DNA from: Roseivirga thermotolerans | GTDB taxonomy: Bacteria > Bacteroidota > Bacteroidia > Cytophagales > Cyclobacteriaceae | DNA: 64,000 nt | Direction: 5' to 3' | Assembly: GCF_014653175.1 (NCBI RefSeq) | Contig: NZ_BNAG01000003.1 | Span: 1 to 64,000, forward strand | Shown here: positions 9,163 through 18,459 of the stretch, in pieces | Numbering within the stretch: the first letter of the stretch is position 1 | Layout of the letters: every line of letters begins with the position of its first letter | The notes under the pieces: generated by a model | Database searches by the model: none | Told to the model about the DNA's origin: nothing | The model's input: only the letters and a program-made list of their open reading frames with translations | Translations under genes and position numbers: made by a program

Positions 9163-10542
9163 ATGAATAAAAAGAGTTTACTTTCCAATTTCTACATTGC
9201 CTTAGAAGCAGTGTTGGCCAATCAGGTGCGATCGCTTCTGACAGCGTTGGGTATCATTTTCGGGGTAGCAGCAGTTATTGCCATGCTAGCGATTGGAAAT
9301 GGTGCGCAGAACGAAATCCTGGAGCAGATCGAATTGGTGGGAGTCAATAATATTATTGTACAACCCAACATAGAGCAGGTAGAACAAAAGTTGGGCGAGT
9401 CGGACGATGAAGACAAAAAGAAGTTTTCTCCCGGACTTAAATTACTCGATGTAGAGAGCATTGAAAATACCATTCCCGGTGTTAAGAAACTCAGCCCTGA
9501 GATTCTTTTAGAGACTTATATTATTAAAAACGGGATCAGAAGAAGCTCTAAGTTGGTAGGTGTTGAACCTGCTTATTTTGAGGTGGCCAATTTTGAGTTG
9601 CTCGATGGCGAAATGTTCAACGAGAAACAGCTTAGGCTCGGAATGCCTGTTTGCATTATTGGAAAAGGCATTGCTTCCAAGTTTTTTCCTCGCGAAAACC
9701 CCATCGGACAGCAAATCAAAGTGGGGAACCAATGGTTAAAAGTGATTGGTGTACTCAAGGAGCGTTTTATTTCTGAAAAGGCCATTAACAACCTCGGAAT
9801 TCGAGATTATAACATGGATGTTTATACACCTATTCAAACGGTGCTCATTCGTTACATCAACCGCGACTTGGTAACCGGCTCCGGTTTAAAGAAAAGCTTT
9901 GGATCAAGCATTCAAATTTTTGGCGGCTTCCGAGGTATGATTTCTATTTCAGGTGGGGGAAACGATTCGTCTAATGACAAACCAAAGAATTATCATCAGA
10001 TTGACCGTTTGGTAGTGCAGGTAGAAGAGTCTGCTAAACTCAACCCTACAGCCGATGTTCTGGCGCGTATGTTAGAGCGTAGGCACTATGGTGTGGTAGA
10101 CTTTGAAATCACTATTCCGGAATTACTACTTAAGCAACAACAGCGAACTCAAAATATATTCAATATTGTATTGGCGGCTATTGCAGCTATATCATTGCTA
10201 GTTGGTGGTATCGGTATTATGAATATTATGTTAGCTTCTGTAATGGAACGTATAAAAGAGATTGGGCTAAGGCTTGCCATTGGTGCAAAGTCTTCAGACA
10301 TTGTTATGCAGTTCTTGTTCGAAGCCGTTATGATTTCTATTACTGGTGGTATTGTTGGCGTTATTCTCGGAATAGGTTTGGCCTATGCTGTATCTAATTT
10401 GGCCGATTTCCCTACCGCTATAAGTTTTACTTCAATTGTGATTTCATTCGGTGTAGCAGCAACAGTTGGTCTAATCTTCGGAATTACTCCTGCGCGCAGA
10501 GCTGCAAGTCAAGATCCTATTACTTCGTTAAGACACGAATAA
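9163..10542 (+). CDS. MacB-like ABC transporter permease, no ATPase domain
   Basis: 459 residues. An N-terminal membrane span (RSLLTALGIIFGVAAVIAML) is followed by a large periplasmic MacB_PCD domain (about 45-320) and an FtsX domain with three spans at the C-terminus. The GGIGIMNIMLASVMERIKE stretch (19 residues) and the R-IGA motif are typical of MacB. E. coli MacB carries an N-terminal ATPase; here it is absent and no ATPase gene is adjacent, so the nucleotide-binding subunit must be encoded elsewhere. The pump would act across inner membrane and periplasm with the adaptor and TolC protein on either side. Confidence 0.9.
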   Translation: MNKKSLLSNFYIALEAVLANQVRSLLTALGIIFGVAAVIAMLAIGNGAQNEILEQIELVGVNNIIVQPNIEQVEQKLGESDDEDKKKFSPGLKLLDVESIENTIPGVKKLSPEILLETYIIKNGIRRSSKLVGVEPAYFEVANFELLDGEMFNEKQLRLGMPVCIIGKGIASKFFPRENPIGQQIKVGNQWLKVIGVLKERFISEKAINNLGIRDYNMDVYTPIQTVLIRYINRDLVTGSGLKKSFGSSIQIFGGFRGMISISGGGNDSSNDKPKNYHQIDRLVVQVEESAKLNPTADVLARMLERRHYGVVDFEITIPELLLKQQQRTQNIFNIVLAAIAAISLLVGGIGIMNIMLASVMERIKEIGLRLAIGAKSSDIVMQFLFEAVMISITGGIVGVILGIGLAYAVSNLADFPTAISFTSIVISFGVAATVGLIFGITPARRAASQDPITSLRHE

Positions 10543-10555
10543 CCACATTAACACT

Positions 10556-12082
10556 ATGAAAAAGGTCATTTATTTACTTCTATCATTTTTTTGCCTGACG
10601 GGAATAGCATTATCTCAAGAGGTAAAAGTACTAACCCTTGAGGAAACGATTCGTTTGGCAAGGGAAAACTCAAGAAATGCCAAACAAGCAGAGACATCTA
10701 GAACTTTAGGGTACTGGAGTTATCAGGTTTATAAGTCTCAGCTTAGGCCACAGCTGCTACTTACAGGAAACTTGCCCAACTATGTAAATAGAGCCACACC
10801 TATTGTTCAAGAGGATGGTTCGGTGCAATACAGAACGGTTAACCAGAATACTTCCGATCTGTCGTTGGGTTTACAGCAGGTATTACCCTGGACCAATACC
10901 ACGGTCTCGTTCGAAACCAATTTAGCTAGGTTTGATAATTATGCACTATTGGGCCCCAATGACCCGAAAACACTGTATCAAGGTGACCCAGTGGGCCTGA
11001 CCATCAGACAACCGCTCTTTAATGTAAACCCATTCAAGTGGGACAGGTTGACTCAGCCTTTAGAGTACGAACAATCCAAGAAAAGCTATGTGCAGGACAT
11101 GGAAGAGACTTCGAGAATTGCTGCACAATTCTTTTTTAGATTGCTGGTTGAGCAGAAAAACCTGGAAATTGCCATTCAGAATGAGCAATCGAACGACACT
11201 ATTTATAGAATTGAACAAGGTAGATATAACATTGGTACATCTACGGAAGACCAACTGCTTCAAACAGAATTGAACCTGTTGACTGCTCAGGCTGAAGCTC
11301 AGCAGGCAAGGCTGGATGTTCAATCTTTTTCCTTGGAGTTAAGAAACTTTATAGGATTAAGAGATGATGTAAGACTAGAGCTGGTTCCTCCCTCAGATGT
11401 TCCGGAGTTTAGCATCGATTATGAAGAGGCACTGCAATATGCCAAAGACAATAGGGCTGAATGGATTGAGTTTCAATTGCAAAGACTGGAGGCCGAGCGG
11501 CAGGTGGCCGATGCCAGAGCCAGACGCTTTTCAGCCGATTTAATAGCGCAGTTTGGTTATAACAGTGCCCAGGTAAATTCATTGAGTGGTGTTTATGATG
11601 GTGCCAATGTGGCTACCGGTTCAAGGGTTTCTTTAACGTTCTCGCTGCCTATTTTAGATGGAGGTAGAAATAAGGCTAGAATGAATCAGGCTCGAGCCAG
11701 ACAGGCAAATACTGAGTTTACCGTAGAGCAAAATGAGATTAACTTTGAGCAGGAGATTGCCAACGCGGTAAGAAACTTTGACCAAATTAGAAGTCAAATC
11801 GATATTGCAGAAAAAAGGCAAGAAATAGCTCTTAAAGGATTTGAAATTACTAATGGTCGTTACTTGGCCGGTAAAGTAGGCATTCTGGAACTCAACAATG
11901 CTCGTGAAACTAAAGACGCTGCCGTAAGAAATTACATTAGTGCCCTTCAGCAATATTGGGTAGCCTATTATGAATTGAGATCACTTACCCTATATGATTT
12001 CAGAAACAGGGAGATACTCTATAACCCACTTTTGGAGTATGATCCTAAAACGGATTCTGTGATTGAAATATCAAGAGACTAA
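10556..12082 (+). CDS. TolC-family outer-membrane efflux protein
   Basis: 508 residues with a signal peptide (KKVIYLLLSFFCLTGIALSQ) and the duplicated outer-membrane efflux protein pattern: long helical segments starting LTLEETIRLARENSRNAKQAE and again near residue 285 (EALQYAKDNRAE), with repeated R/Q/A-rich helices. It would form the trimeric outer-membrane duct of the pump. It is the last gene of the operon and is closed by the hairpin at 12106-12131. Confidence 0.9.
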   Translation: MKKVIYLLLSFFCLTGIALSQEVKVLTLEETIRLARENSRNAKQAETSRTLGYWSYQVYKSQLRPQLLLTGNLPNYVNRATPIVQEDGSVQYRTVNQNTSDLSLGLQQVLPWTNTTVSFETNLARFDNYALLGPNDPKTLYQGDPVGLTIRQPLFNVNPFKWDRLTQPLEYEQSKKSYVQDMEETSRIAAQFFFRLLVEQKNLEIAIQNEQSNDTIYRIEQGRYNIGTSTEDQLLQTELNLLTAQAEAQQARLDVQSFSLELRNFIGLRDDVRLELVPPSDVPEFSIDYEEALQYAKDNRAEWIEFQLQRLEAERQVADARARRFSADLIAQFGYNSAQVNSLSGVYDGANVATGSRVSLTFSLPILDGGRNKARMNQARARQANTEFTVEQNEINFEQEIANAVRNFDQIRSQIDIAEKRQEIALKGFEITNGRYLAGKVGILELNNARETKDAAVRNYISALQQYWVAYYELRSLTLYDFRNREILYNPLLEYDPKTDSVIEISRD

Positions 12083-12105
12083 AAAAATCGTGTACTAGGT
12101 TTTTG

Positions 12106-12136
12106 AACCCCGGAGCAATTGCTCCGGGGTTTCTTA
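12106..12136. terminator. bidirectional terminator between efflux operon and purB
   Basis: A perfect 11-bp stem AACCCCGGAGC/GCTCCGGGGTT with an AATT loop. A-rich and T-rich flanks on both sides let it serve both the plus-strand TolC gene and the minus-strand purB. Confidence 0.85.
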
Positions 12137-12138
12137 TT

Positions 12139-13482
12139 TTAAAGGCCCGTGTAGTTAAATGGGCTTATAGACAGGAGCTCTTGCTTAACTGCCTCATTAA
12201 CCTCCAGCGTTCCTATAAACTCTTTGATTGTTACTTCAGTAATCTTAGAGTTAGTTCGTGTAAGGCCTTTCAGTGCCTCGTATGGTTTGGGGTAGCCCTC
12301 TCTTCTAAGAATGGTCTGAATGGCCTCAGCTACAACGGCCCAATTTTCTTCTAAATCGGCATCAATAGCAGCCTGATTCAGTTCTAGTTTATTAATTCCT
12401 TTTACCAGCGATTTAAGCCCTATGAGCATATGTCCTAAAGGCACACCAATATTCCTTAGTACCGTTGAGTCCGTCAGGTCTCTTTGCAGTCTTGATATAG
12501 GCAACTTGGCCGAAAGATGCTCGAACAAGGCATTGGCAATACCAAAATTACCTTCCGCATTCTCAAAGTCAATCGGGTTTACCTTATGAGGCATGGCCGA
12601 AGACCCCACCTCCCCTGCTTTTATTTTCTGCTTAAAGTAGTTCATTGAAACGTATTGCCACACATCCCTCGAAAAGTCTATCAGGATTGTGTTGATTCGC
12701 TTCAGGGCATCAAAGAGTGCAGCCAGGTGGTCGTAATGTTCAATTTGAGTGGTGGGATGGCTTCTTTGCAACCCCAGGTATTCCTTCACAAAATGGTCGC
12801 CAAATGCAATCCAGTCAGTTTGCGGATAAGCCACATGGTGTGCATTGAAGTTGCCTGTAGCCCCGCCAAACTTAGCTGCAAAAGGAATATCTCCCAAATA
12901 CACCAGCTGCTCATCTACTCGAGTGGAGAATACCGCCATTTCTTTGCCCAAGCGTGTGGGTGATGCCGGCTGCCCATGAGTTTTGGCCAACATGGATACA
13001 TGCTTCCATTGGTCGGCCATTTGTTTAATAAGCTCGTTTACCTCCACAATGGCTGGTTCAAGTACTTCATGTAGCCCTCTTTTCAAAGAAAGTGGAATGG
13101 AGGTGTTGTTAATGTCTTGAGAGGTAAGTCCAAAGTGAATGAACTCTTTCACATCGTTCAGCCCTAATTTGTCGAACTCTTCTTTCAGAAAGTACTCAAC
13201 CGCTTTTACGTCATGGTTGGTCGTTTTCTCAATTTCTTTTATTCTACCCGCATCCTCCAAACTAAACGATCGGTAAATATCTCTGAGGTTTTCAAAAACA
13301 GACTCATCTACTGAACTTAGCTGAGGAAGAGGTATTTCGCAGAGCGCAATAAAGTACTCAACTTCAACCTCCACTCTGTATTTAATGAGCGCATACTCCG
13401 AATAATAGTTGGCAAACTCGCTGGTCACTCTTCGGTATCTACCGTCAACTGGTGCTATGGCCGTTAGGCTACTTAATTCCAT
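12139..13482 (-). CDS. purB: adenylosuccinate lyase
   Basis: 447 residues. The fumarase/aspartase superfamily signature GSSAMPHKVNPIDFENAEGN lies near 286-305, with HGQPASPTRLGKE around 165 and TSQDINN around 120. The sequence resembles the E. coli-type enzyme and has its usual length. It cleaves adenylosuccinate to AMP and SAICAR to AICAR in purine synthesis. It is a single gene transcribed towards the efflux operon, with which it shares a terminator. Confidence 0.95.
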   Translation of the reverse strand: MELSSLTAIAPVDGRYRRVTSEFANYYSEYALIKYRVEVEVEYFIALCEIPLPQLSSVDESVFENLRDIYRSFSLEDAGRIKEIEKTTNHDVKAVEYFLKEEFDKLGLNDVKEFIHFGLTSQDINNTSIPLSLKRGLHEVLEPAIVEVNELIKQMADQWKHVSMLAKTHGQPASPTRLGKEMAVFSTRVDEQLVYLGDIPFAAKFGGATGNFNAHHVAYPQTDWIAFGDHFVKEYLGLQRSHPTTQIEHYDHLAALFDALKRINTILIDFSRDVWQYVSMNYFKQKIKAGEVGSSAMPHKVNPIDFENAEGNFGIANALFEHLSAKLPISRLQRDLTDSTVLRNIGVPLGHMLIGLKSLVKGINKLELNQAAIDADLEENWAVVAEAIQTILRREGYPKPYEALKGLTRTNSKITEVTIKEFIGTLEVNEAVKQELLSISPFNYTGL

Positions 13483-13612
13483 GAAAGACTATGGTTTTTT
13501 TAGGAAAGCGCAAAGATACGAAATCCCATCACTGAGGCCTCAAAATTGAAGGGCAATGTCATCGATTTGCTTCATTTCTAGTTTATTAGTCAGTACTTTT
13601 GCCCAGAAAATT

Positions 13613-13640
13613 AAACCCTTACGCTTACTTTGGGTTTTTT
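13613..13640 (+). terminator. possible leader hairpin with T run upstream of paaE
   Basis: AAACCC pairs with GGGTTT around a 13-nt loop and is followed by a T run, 41 nt before the paaE start. No plus-strand gene lies upstream to be terminated, so it could be an attenuator in a paaE leader. With only six base pairs it may also be chance. Confidence 0.3.
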
Positions 13641-13680
13641 AGTAAACTAAGCATCCTATAAGCGGAAATAAATTAACGAT

Positions 13681-14769
13681 ATGGCATTTGGCTTATTTAA
13701 GAAGACAAAAGAGAAAGTAGAAAAGCAAGACACCGGTATTATACAGTTAACGGTAAAAGAAGTGGTTAGAGAAACCAAAGAGGCTGTCTCTATTCACTTT
13801 GAGCATCCGGCTGGCGGACCTATTGAATATAAAGCAGGACAGTTCTTTACCATTATTGTAGAGGTAGATGGTAAGGAAGAGCGAAGGGCATATTCGGTTT
13901 GTTCGTCTCCATTTGTAGATGAATATCCCGCAGTGGCGGTAAAAAGGGTAGAAGGGGGTAAGGTATCGAATTATCTCAATGAGAAAGTCAAAGCGGGAGA
14001 TACCCTTAAAGTGATGAAGCCACTAGGTAATTTCACCACAGATTTTTCTTCCACCAACCAGCGTAATATCGTACTCATAGGCGGTGGTAGTGGAATTACT
14101 CCGCTCATGTCTTTGGCTAAGTCTACTCTCAGCCAGGAGCCAGCTTCAAGGGTTACACTACTTTATGCCAATAGGGATGAAGAGAACATAATCTTTAAGA
14201 AAGAAATTGAAGAGCTGGCCAAAGAAGATCAGTTTGAGGTTGTACATGTACTTGAAAATAATGGTTCAGGCTATGGACAACATGAAGGTTACCTGAGTGA
14301 GCCTATCATAGAGCAGGTAAAAAATGAACTCAAAGATGAGAGTGCAGAGTACTTTATTTGCGGGCCAACACCCATGATGGATATAGCCGTATCGGCACTG
14401 AGCAACCTTGGGGTTCCGCAAGATTTGATAAGGAAAGAAAGTTTTACATCCGATAGTAAAAGTGAAGCCACAGAAAGCTCTTCCGATGAAGTAATAGCCA
14501 GAGAGGTAACCATTATTTACGATGGAGAGGAGTATAAGTACACTGTTCAGCCCAACGAAACAATTCTAGAAAAAGGGCTAGATGAAGATATAGATCTGCC
14601 ATTTTCTTGTCAAAGTGGACTTTGTACTGCCTGTAGAGGAAAGTGTCTGTCTGGTAAAGTGAAGATGGATGAGGACGAAGGGCTTTCTCAGGCCGAGTTG
14701 GACGAAGGCTACGTGCTGCCATGTGTGAGTCATCCGCTTACAGACGGTGTAGTCATTGAAATTGGGTAG
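13681..14769 (+). CDS. paaE: phenylacetyl-CoA epoxidase reductase subunit PaaE
   Basis: 362 residues. The N-terminal FAD-binding domain has RRAYSVCSSP (RxYS motif, residue about 70). An NAD(P)-binding domain has GGGSGITPLMS and ends in CGPTPMM. A C-terminal plant-type ferredoxin domain has the [2Fe-2S] cysteines in CQSGLCTACRGKC plus a later CVSHP cysteine. This order is that of PaaE, which feeds electrons to the PaaABC oxygenase. The paaABCD genes lie nearby on the other strand, which supports the call. A stand-alone ferredoxin reductase is the alternative. It is separated from paaABCD by egtB-egtD. Confidence 0.85.
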   Translation: MAFGLFKKTKEKVEKQDTGIIQLTVKEVVRETKEAVSIHFEHPAGGPIEYKAGQFFTIIVEVDGKEERRAYSVCSSPFVDEYPAVAVKRVEGGKVSNYLNEKVKAGDTLKVMKPLGNFTTDFSSTNQRNIVLIGGGSGITPLMSLAKSTLSQEPASRVTLLYANRDEENIIFKKEIEELAKEDQFEVVHVLENNGSGYGQHEGYLSEPIIEQVKNELKDESAEYFICGPTPMMDIAVSALSNLGVPQDLIRKESFTSDSKSEATESSSDEVIAREVTIIYDGEEYKYTVQPNETILEKGLDEDIDLPFSCQSGLCTACRGKCLSGKVKMDEDEGLSQAELDEGYVLPCVSHPLTDGVVIEIG

Positions 14770-14804
14770 AAGTATGCTATAACTTGCCCATGAGCTTCTG
14801 TTAG

Positions 14805-14853
14805 AAAAAACCGATTGGAGTAGTACATTTCTTTGCTTCAATCGGTTTTTTTT
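14805..14853 (+). terminator. terminator after paaE
   Basis: AAAAAACCGATTG pairs with CAATCGGTTTTTT around a 21-nt loop, followed by further T residues. It closes the paaE transcript before egtB. Confidence 0.85.
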
Positions 14854-14921
14854 GTCCTCCGGCCGGCCAAGTGGAAAACCTTAGTCGTTGCCTTTCTGTT
14901 CAATATTCAGTAACTCTGAAT

Positions 14922-16187
14922 ATGGATACGGTATTAACTCCCCCTACGCCTCAAACTCTAGCGAAACAATTTAAGGAGGTTCGCGACTTAAGCTTAGAAA
15001 TTTGCGAACCATTGCAGCCGGAAGATTTTGTGGTTCAGCCTGTAGTCGATGTAAGTCCGCCTAAGTGGCATCTGGCTCATACTACCTGGTTTTTCGAGGT
15101 GTTTCTACTCAATAAGTTCCTGCCTGGCTATAAACTATTCAATAAAGACTACCCATTCCTTTTCAATAGCTATTATGAAAACGAGGGAGAGCGTTGGATT
15201 AGGTCTGAGCGAGGAGCACTATCGAGACCTGCTGTCAACGAAATTAAAGCCTACAGAGCCTATGTGGACGAGCACATGGAAAAGCTTCTTCAGGAACCAC
15301 TTACGCCAGAACAAACACATATTTTTGAAATAGGGCTTAACCACGAACAACAGCATCAGGAACTTCTGGTGTATGACATTAAGCACATATTGGGCATAAA
15401 TCCGCTATTTCCTGTATACAAGGAAAAAGTAAAGCCCCGCTATCAGCCTAATTTGAGTAGCAAATGGCTCACCGTGGAGGAAGGGGTTTATAAAATGGGT
15501 TATGCAGGCCAGCAGTTCCATTTCGACAACGAAGAGGGCGAGCATCAGGTCTTTCTTCATGCCTATGAAATACAAGACAGGCTCATAACCAACGGAGAGT
15601 TTATGGAATTCATAAATGCGGGGGCTTATCAGGACTTCAATCTTTGGCTCATGGAGGGGCACGAATGGGTGAAAAAGGAAAATATACGTGCGCCCTTTTA
15701 CTGGATGAAGGAAGGCAAGGAGTGGTATCACTTTACTCTTTCTGGCAAAGAGCGGGTAAACCCTGAAGAACCCGTTACTCACATAAGTTTCTATGAAGCT
15801 GATGCATTTGCCAAGTGGAAAGGCATGCGATTGCCAACTGAGCAGGAGTGGGAAGTGGCTTGCAGAATGTATTCCCCCCAAATTCCGGAAGAGGCCAACC
15901 TTATGGATTGCCGCAACTTTAGAACTATGCCTCGAAAAGGGAATAATCCTCAATTTTATGGAGATGTCTGGGAATGGACCAATTCGTCATATTTGCCTTA
16001 TCCATACTACAAAAAGGTAGAAGGAGCCCTGGGAGAGTATAATGGCAAGTTTATGGTCAATCAAATGGTGTTGAGAGGAGGTTCTTTTGCCACTATGAAG
16101 AACCACATTAGGCCATCATACCGAAACTTCTTTCACCCCAATTTACGTTGGCACTTCACAGGCTTTAGACTAGCACAACACATATAA
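14922..16187 (+). CDS. egtB: ergothioneine biosynthesis protein EgtB-like sulfoxide synthase
   Basis: 421 residues from ATG 14922. The N-terminal DinB-like domain carries iron-ligand histidines in KWHLAHTTWFFE and NHEQQHQE. The C-terminal formylglycine-generating-enzyme-like domain has RLPTEQEWEVA, GDVWEWTNSS, VLRGGSF and the end HFTGFRLA. EgtB joins a thiol to hercynine using O2 and non-haem iron. The next gene encodes EgtD, which makes hercynine, so the pair covers the two core steps; no egtC is adjacent and the thiol donor cannot be told. A GTG at 14871 is also in frame but would place the start against the paaE terminator. Confidence 0.9.
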   Translation: MDTVLTPPTPQTLAKQFKEVRDLSLEICEPLQPEDFVVQPVVDVSPPKWHLAHTTWFFEVFLLNKFLPGYKLFNKDYPFLFNSYYENEGERWIRSERGALSRPAVNEIKAYRAYVDEHMEKLLQEPLTPEQTHIFEIGLNHEQQHQELLVYDIKHILGINPLFPVYKEKVKPRYQPNLSSKWLTVEEGVYKMGYAGQQFHFDNEEGEHQVFLHAYEIQDRLITNGEFMEFINAGAYQDFNLWLMEGHEWVKKENIRAPFYWMKEGKEWYHFTLSGKERVNPEEPVTHISFYEADAFAKWKGMRLPTEQEWEVACRMYSPQIPEEANLMDCRNFRTMPRKGNNPQFYGDVWEWTNSSYLPYPYYKKVEGALGEYNGKFMVNQMVLRGGSFATMKNHIRPSYRNFFHPNLRWHFTGFRLAQHI

Positions 16188-16188
16188 A

Positions 16189-17154
16189 ATGACACAAACC
16201 ACCGAAGCACTACAAGGCTTTGCCAAAGATATTGTAACAGGCCTCCGACAGACACCCAAAAGGTTGCCCTCCAAGTATTTTTACAATGCGGAGGGAGATA
16301 GGCTTTTTCAGGAAATAATGAAACTGGATGAGTACTACTTAACTCGGTCGGAAGAGCAGATCATCGATACATTCAAAGACGAAATTCTAAAAGAATTTTT
16401 GGGTGAAGATGAGAGCTTTAGATTGGTTGAATTAGGGGCAGGCGATGGTTCTAAAACCAAAATACTGCTCGAGTACTTTTCTAACCAACAAGTAAGTTTT
16501 ATTTATAGCCCCATCGACATCTCAGCCAATGTGCTGGTGCAATTGAAGGAATCTGTCAACCGCGAACTGCCCAAAGTGAATGTACAGCCTATAGAGGGCG
16601 ATTATTTCGAAGCTCTGGCTGCGCTCAAGGAGAATCATCTGCAAAAAGAGGTGGTTATGTTTTTAGGGTCCACCATAGGCAATTTCAGTCGGTCGGCCGG
16701 AGAAGTATTTCTTAGCAAGTTGTCAGAGAACATGTCTTCCGGTGATTTACTCTTTATAGGGTTTGACCTCATGAAGGACCCCAGGAAAATACTCTCTGCC
16801 TATGACGACAGCCAGGGAGTAACCCGAGACTTTAACCTTAATCTGCTGCAGCGCATTAATGATGAGCTTGGAGCCGACTTCGACCTCTCTAAATTTGTGC
16901 ATTACCCAACGTACGATCCTATAACAGGAGAGACCAAAAGCTTTTTGGTGAGTACAGAGGAGCAGGAAGTAAGGCTAGCCGATGTAGATATGGTTTTCCG
17001 CTTTAAGGCCTGGGAGCCAATTCACACCGAAATTTCTCAGAAATATTCGTGCGAAATGATTAGTGCTACGGCCAAAGCCACGGGCTTCAAGGTGGTGAGG
17101 CACTTCAATCATGCTGAAGGCCTTTTTGTAGATAGTTTGTGGGAAAAAGTATAG
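16189..17154 (+). CDS. egtD: L-histidine N-alpha-methyltransferase EgtD
   Basis: 321 residues. Family motifs: LPSKYFYNAEGDRLFQEIM (19 residues) near the start, LVELGAGDGSKTKILLEY as SAM motif I, FLGSTIGNFSR, and FIGFDLMKDP. EgtD trimethylates histidine to hercynine. It begins one base after the egtB stop, so the two are coupled. Its end is two bases from the convergent paaD stop; no hairpin separates them. Confidence 0.92.
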   Translation: MTQTTEALQGFAKDIVTGLRQTPKRLPSKYFYNAEGDRLFQEIMKLDEYYLTRSEEQIIDTFKDEILKEFLGEDESFRLVELGAGDGSKTKILLEYFSNQQVSFIYSPIDISANVLVQLKESVNRELPKVNVQPIEGDYFEALAALKENHLQKEVVMFLGSTIGNFSRSAGEVFLSKLSENMSSGDLLFIGFDLMKDPRKILSAYDDSQGVTRDFNLNLLQRINDELGADFDLSKFVHYPTYDPITGETKSFLVSTEEQEVRLADVDMVFRFKAWEPIHTEISQKYSCEMISATAKATGFKVVRHFNHAEGLFVDSLWEKV

Positions 17155-17156
17155 CC

Positions 17157-17663
17157 TTACAACGGTTTAAACTGCTCAAAGGCATTGAGGCAATTGTGGC
17201 AGTAGTGTATAGAGCGGCACAGTGTTGGGCCAAAAGGTGTTTTCATTTCGGTATTATCACTTCCACAGTTCGGACACTTAGCGTGTTCAATAATATCTAT
17301 ATCTACAATCAGGTTGTGCTTAGGGGGAGGAGCTAAACCAAACTCGGCCAGTGCTTTTCTACCCTTTTCACTGATCATATTGGAGTTCCACTGTGTGTCG
17401 AAAGAAACACGAACCTCATAGTTGGCAATGCCATTTTCTTGCAGTACCTGTTCAACATCCTGTTGCATAACATCCATGGCAGGGCAGCCGGCAAAAGTTG
17501 GGGTCATGTTCACCGTTACTTTGCCATCATTGCCTATGTCAATGCCCGTAATTACTCCAAGGTCATTCAGCGAAAGCACCGGGATTTCCGGATCTTTCAC
17601 TGAATCGAGCCATTGTTTTATTTGTTCTGCTGAAATTTCTTTCTCCATGCCCATGCGTTTCAT
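17157..17663 (-). CDS. paaD: PaaD, MIP18-family Fe-S assembly factor of phenylacetyl-CoA epoxidase
   Basis: 168 residues from ATG 17663, preceded by GAGGA. The MIP18/DUF59 domain shows DPEIPVLSLNDLGVI and TPTFAGCPAM with its conserved cysteine. The C-terminus has two zinc-type pairs, CPNCGS and CHNC, as in PaaD. It is thought to help mature the Paa reductase or oxygenase metal sites. A longer form from TTG 17690 is possible. It is last in the paaABCD operon, 40 bases after paaC. Confidence 0.88.
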   Translation of the reverse strand: MKRMGMEKEISAEQIKQWLDSVKDPEIPVLSLNDLGVITGIDIGNDGKVTVNMTPTFAGCPAMDVMQQDVEQVLQENGIANYEVRVSFDTQWNSNMISEKGRKALAEFGLAPPPKHNLIVDIDIIEHAKCPNCGSDNTEMKTPFGPTLCRSIHYCHNCLNAFEQFKPL

Positions 17664-17703
17664 TCGTTCCTCTACACTTTTCCCCTCCAATCAATGGTCG
17701 GTT

Positions 17704-18459
17704 TTACCAGTCGGCTGTCGGATCAACTTTAAATACTTCCGACATTTCATCAAGCAGCGGCTGCAGGTGTTTTGTGTGAACCCCTTTTCGTCCGCCATAA
17801 ACAGGCGCTATAGTAGACCAGTCAGGTAGTATCAGTTTGGTGTCAGAAATGATTTTTTCTACCTCCGCTTTCCAGGCTTCCATCAATACCTCTTCTCCCC
17901 CAAACAATCCCTCATCGATGATCTCCTTTTCATATGGCGATTTTTCAAACATGCCCAGTGCATAGGGTAGGGCTACATCCAACGACTGCTGCAGACGCTC
18001 AATACTTTCTGGTGTGGCCGAACCCAATTGCTTAATCCATATTTTGGCATGCATAGAATGATACTTTGCCTCACCTTTTACCTTTTTAGCCAGGTTGGCC
18101 AGATCAGTATAAGATGAATTGGCCAGCATCTGATATTTGAGCAGCTCGGCAGTATCGAAAAGAAAATGCCTGATGAGGCTGAAGTCGTACTCTCCGTTTG
18201 GTAGTTCGCAGAGCTGCGCATTATGAAACTGATCGGCATTGCGCATAAAAGCAACCGTATCCGGATCGTTTTCTCCCAGCGTATGCAGTATTTTATAGAG
18301 TTGCCAGCTCTGGCCAACTTTGTCTTGGGCCATAGAAGAAAAAGCAATGTCTTCTTCCAAAAGAGGTCCCATGCCTGTCCATTCCGAGTTTCGGTGCCCT
18401 AGAATTAACAGGTCATCGGCCATTTTATAGATCAACTCTTTAAGTGCTTCCGTATTCAT
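17704..18459 (-). CDS. paaC: phenylacetyl-CoA epoxidase subunit PaaC
   Basis: 251 residues, all-helical ferritin-like. It has the PaaC features LGHRNSEWTG near the N-terminus, DIAFSSMAQDKVGQS, and LLKYQMLANSS. PaaC is the structural partner of catalytic PaaA in the multicomponent oxygenase. Its start overlaps the paaB stop by one base. The length matches the family. Confidence 0.9.
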   Translation of the reverse strand: MNTEALKELIYKMADDLLILGHRNSEWTGMGPLLEEDIAFSSMAQDKVGQSWQLYKILHTLGENDPDTVAFMRNADQFHNAQLCELPNGEYDFSLIRHFLFDTAELLKYQMLANSSYTDLANLAKKVKGEAKYHSMHAKIWIKQLGSATPESIERLQQSLDVALPYALGMFEKSPYEKEIIDEGLFGGEEVLMEAWKAEVEKIISDTKLILPDWSTIAPVYGGRKGVHTKHLQPLLDEMSEVFKVDPTADW

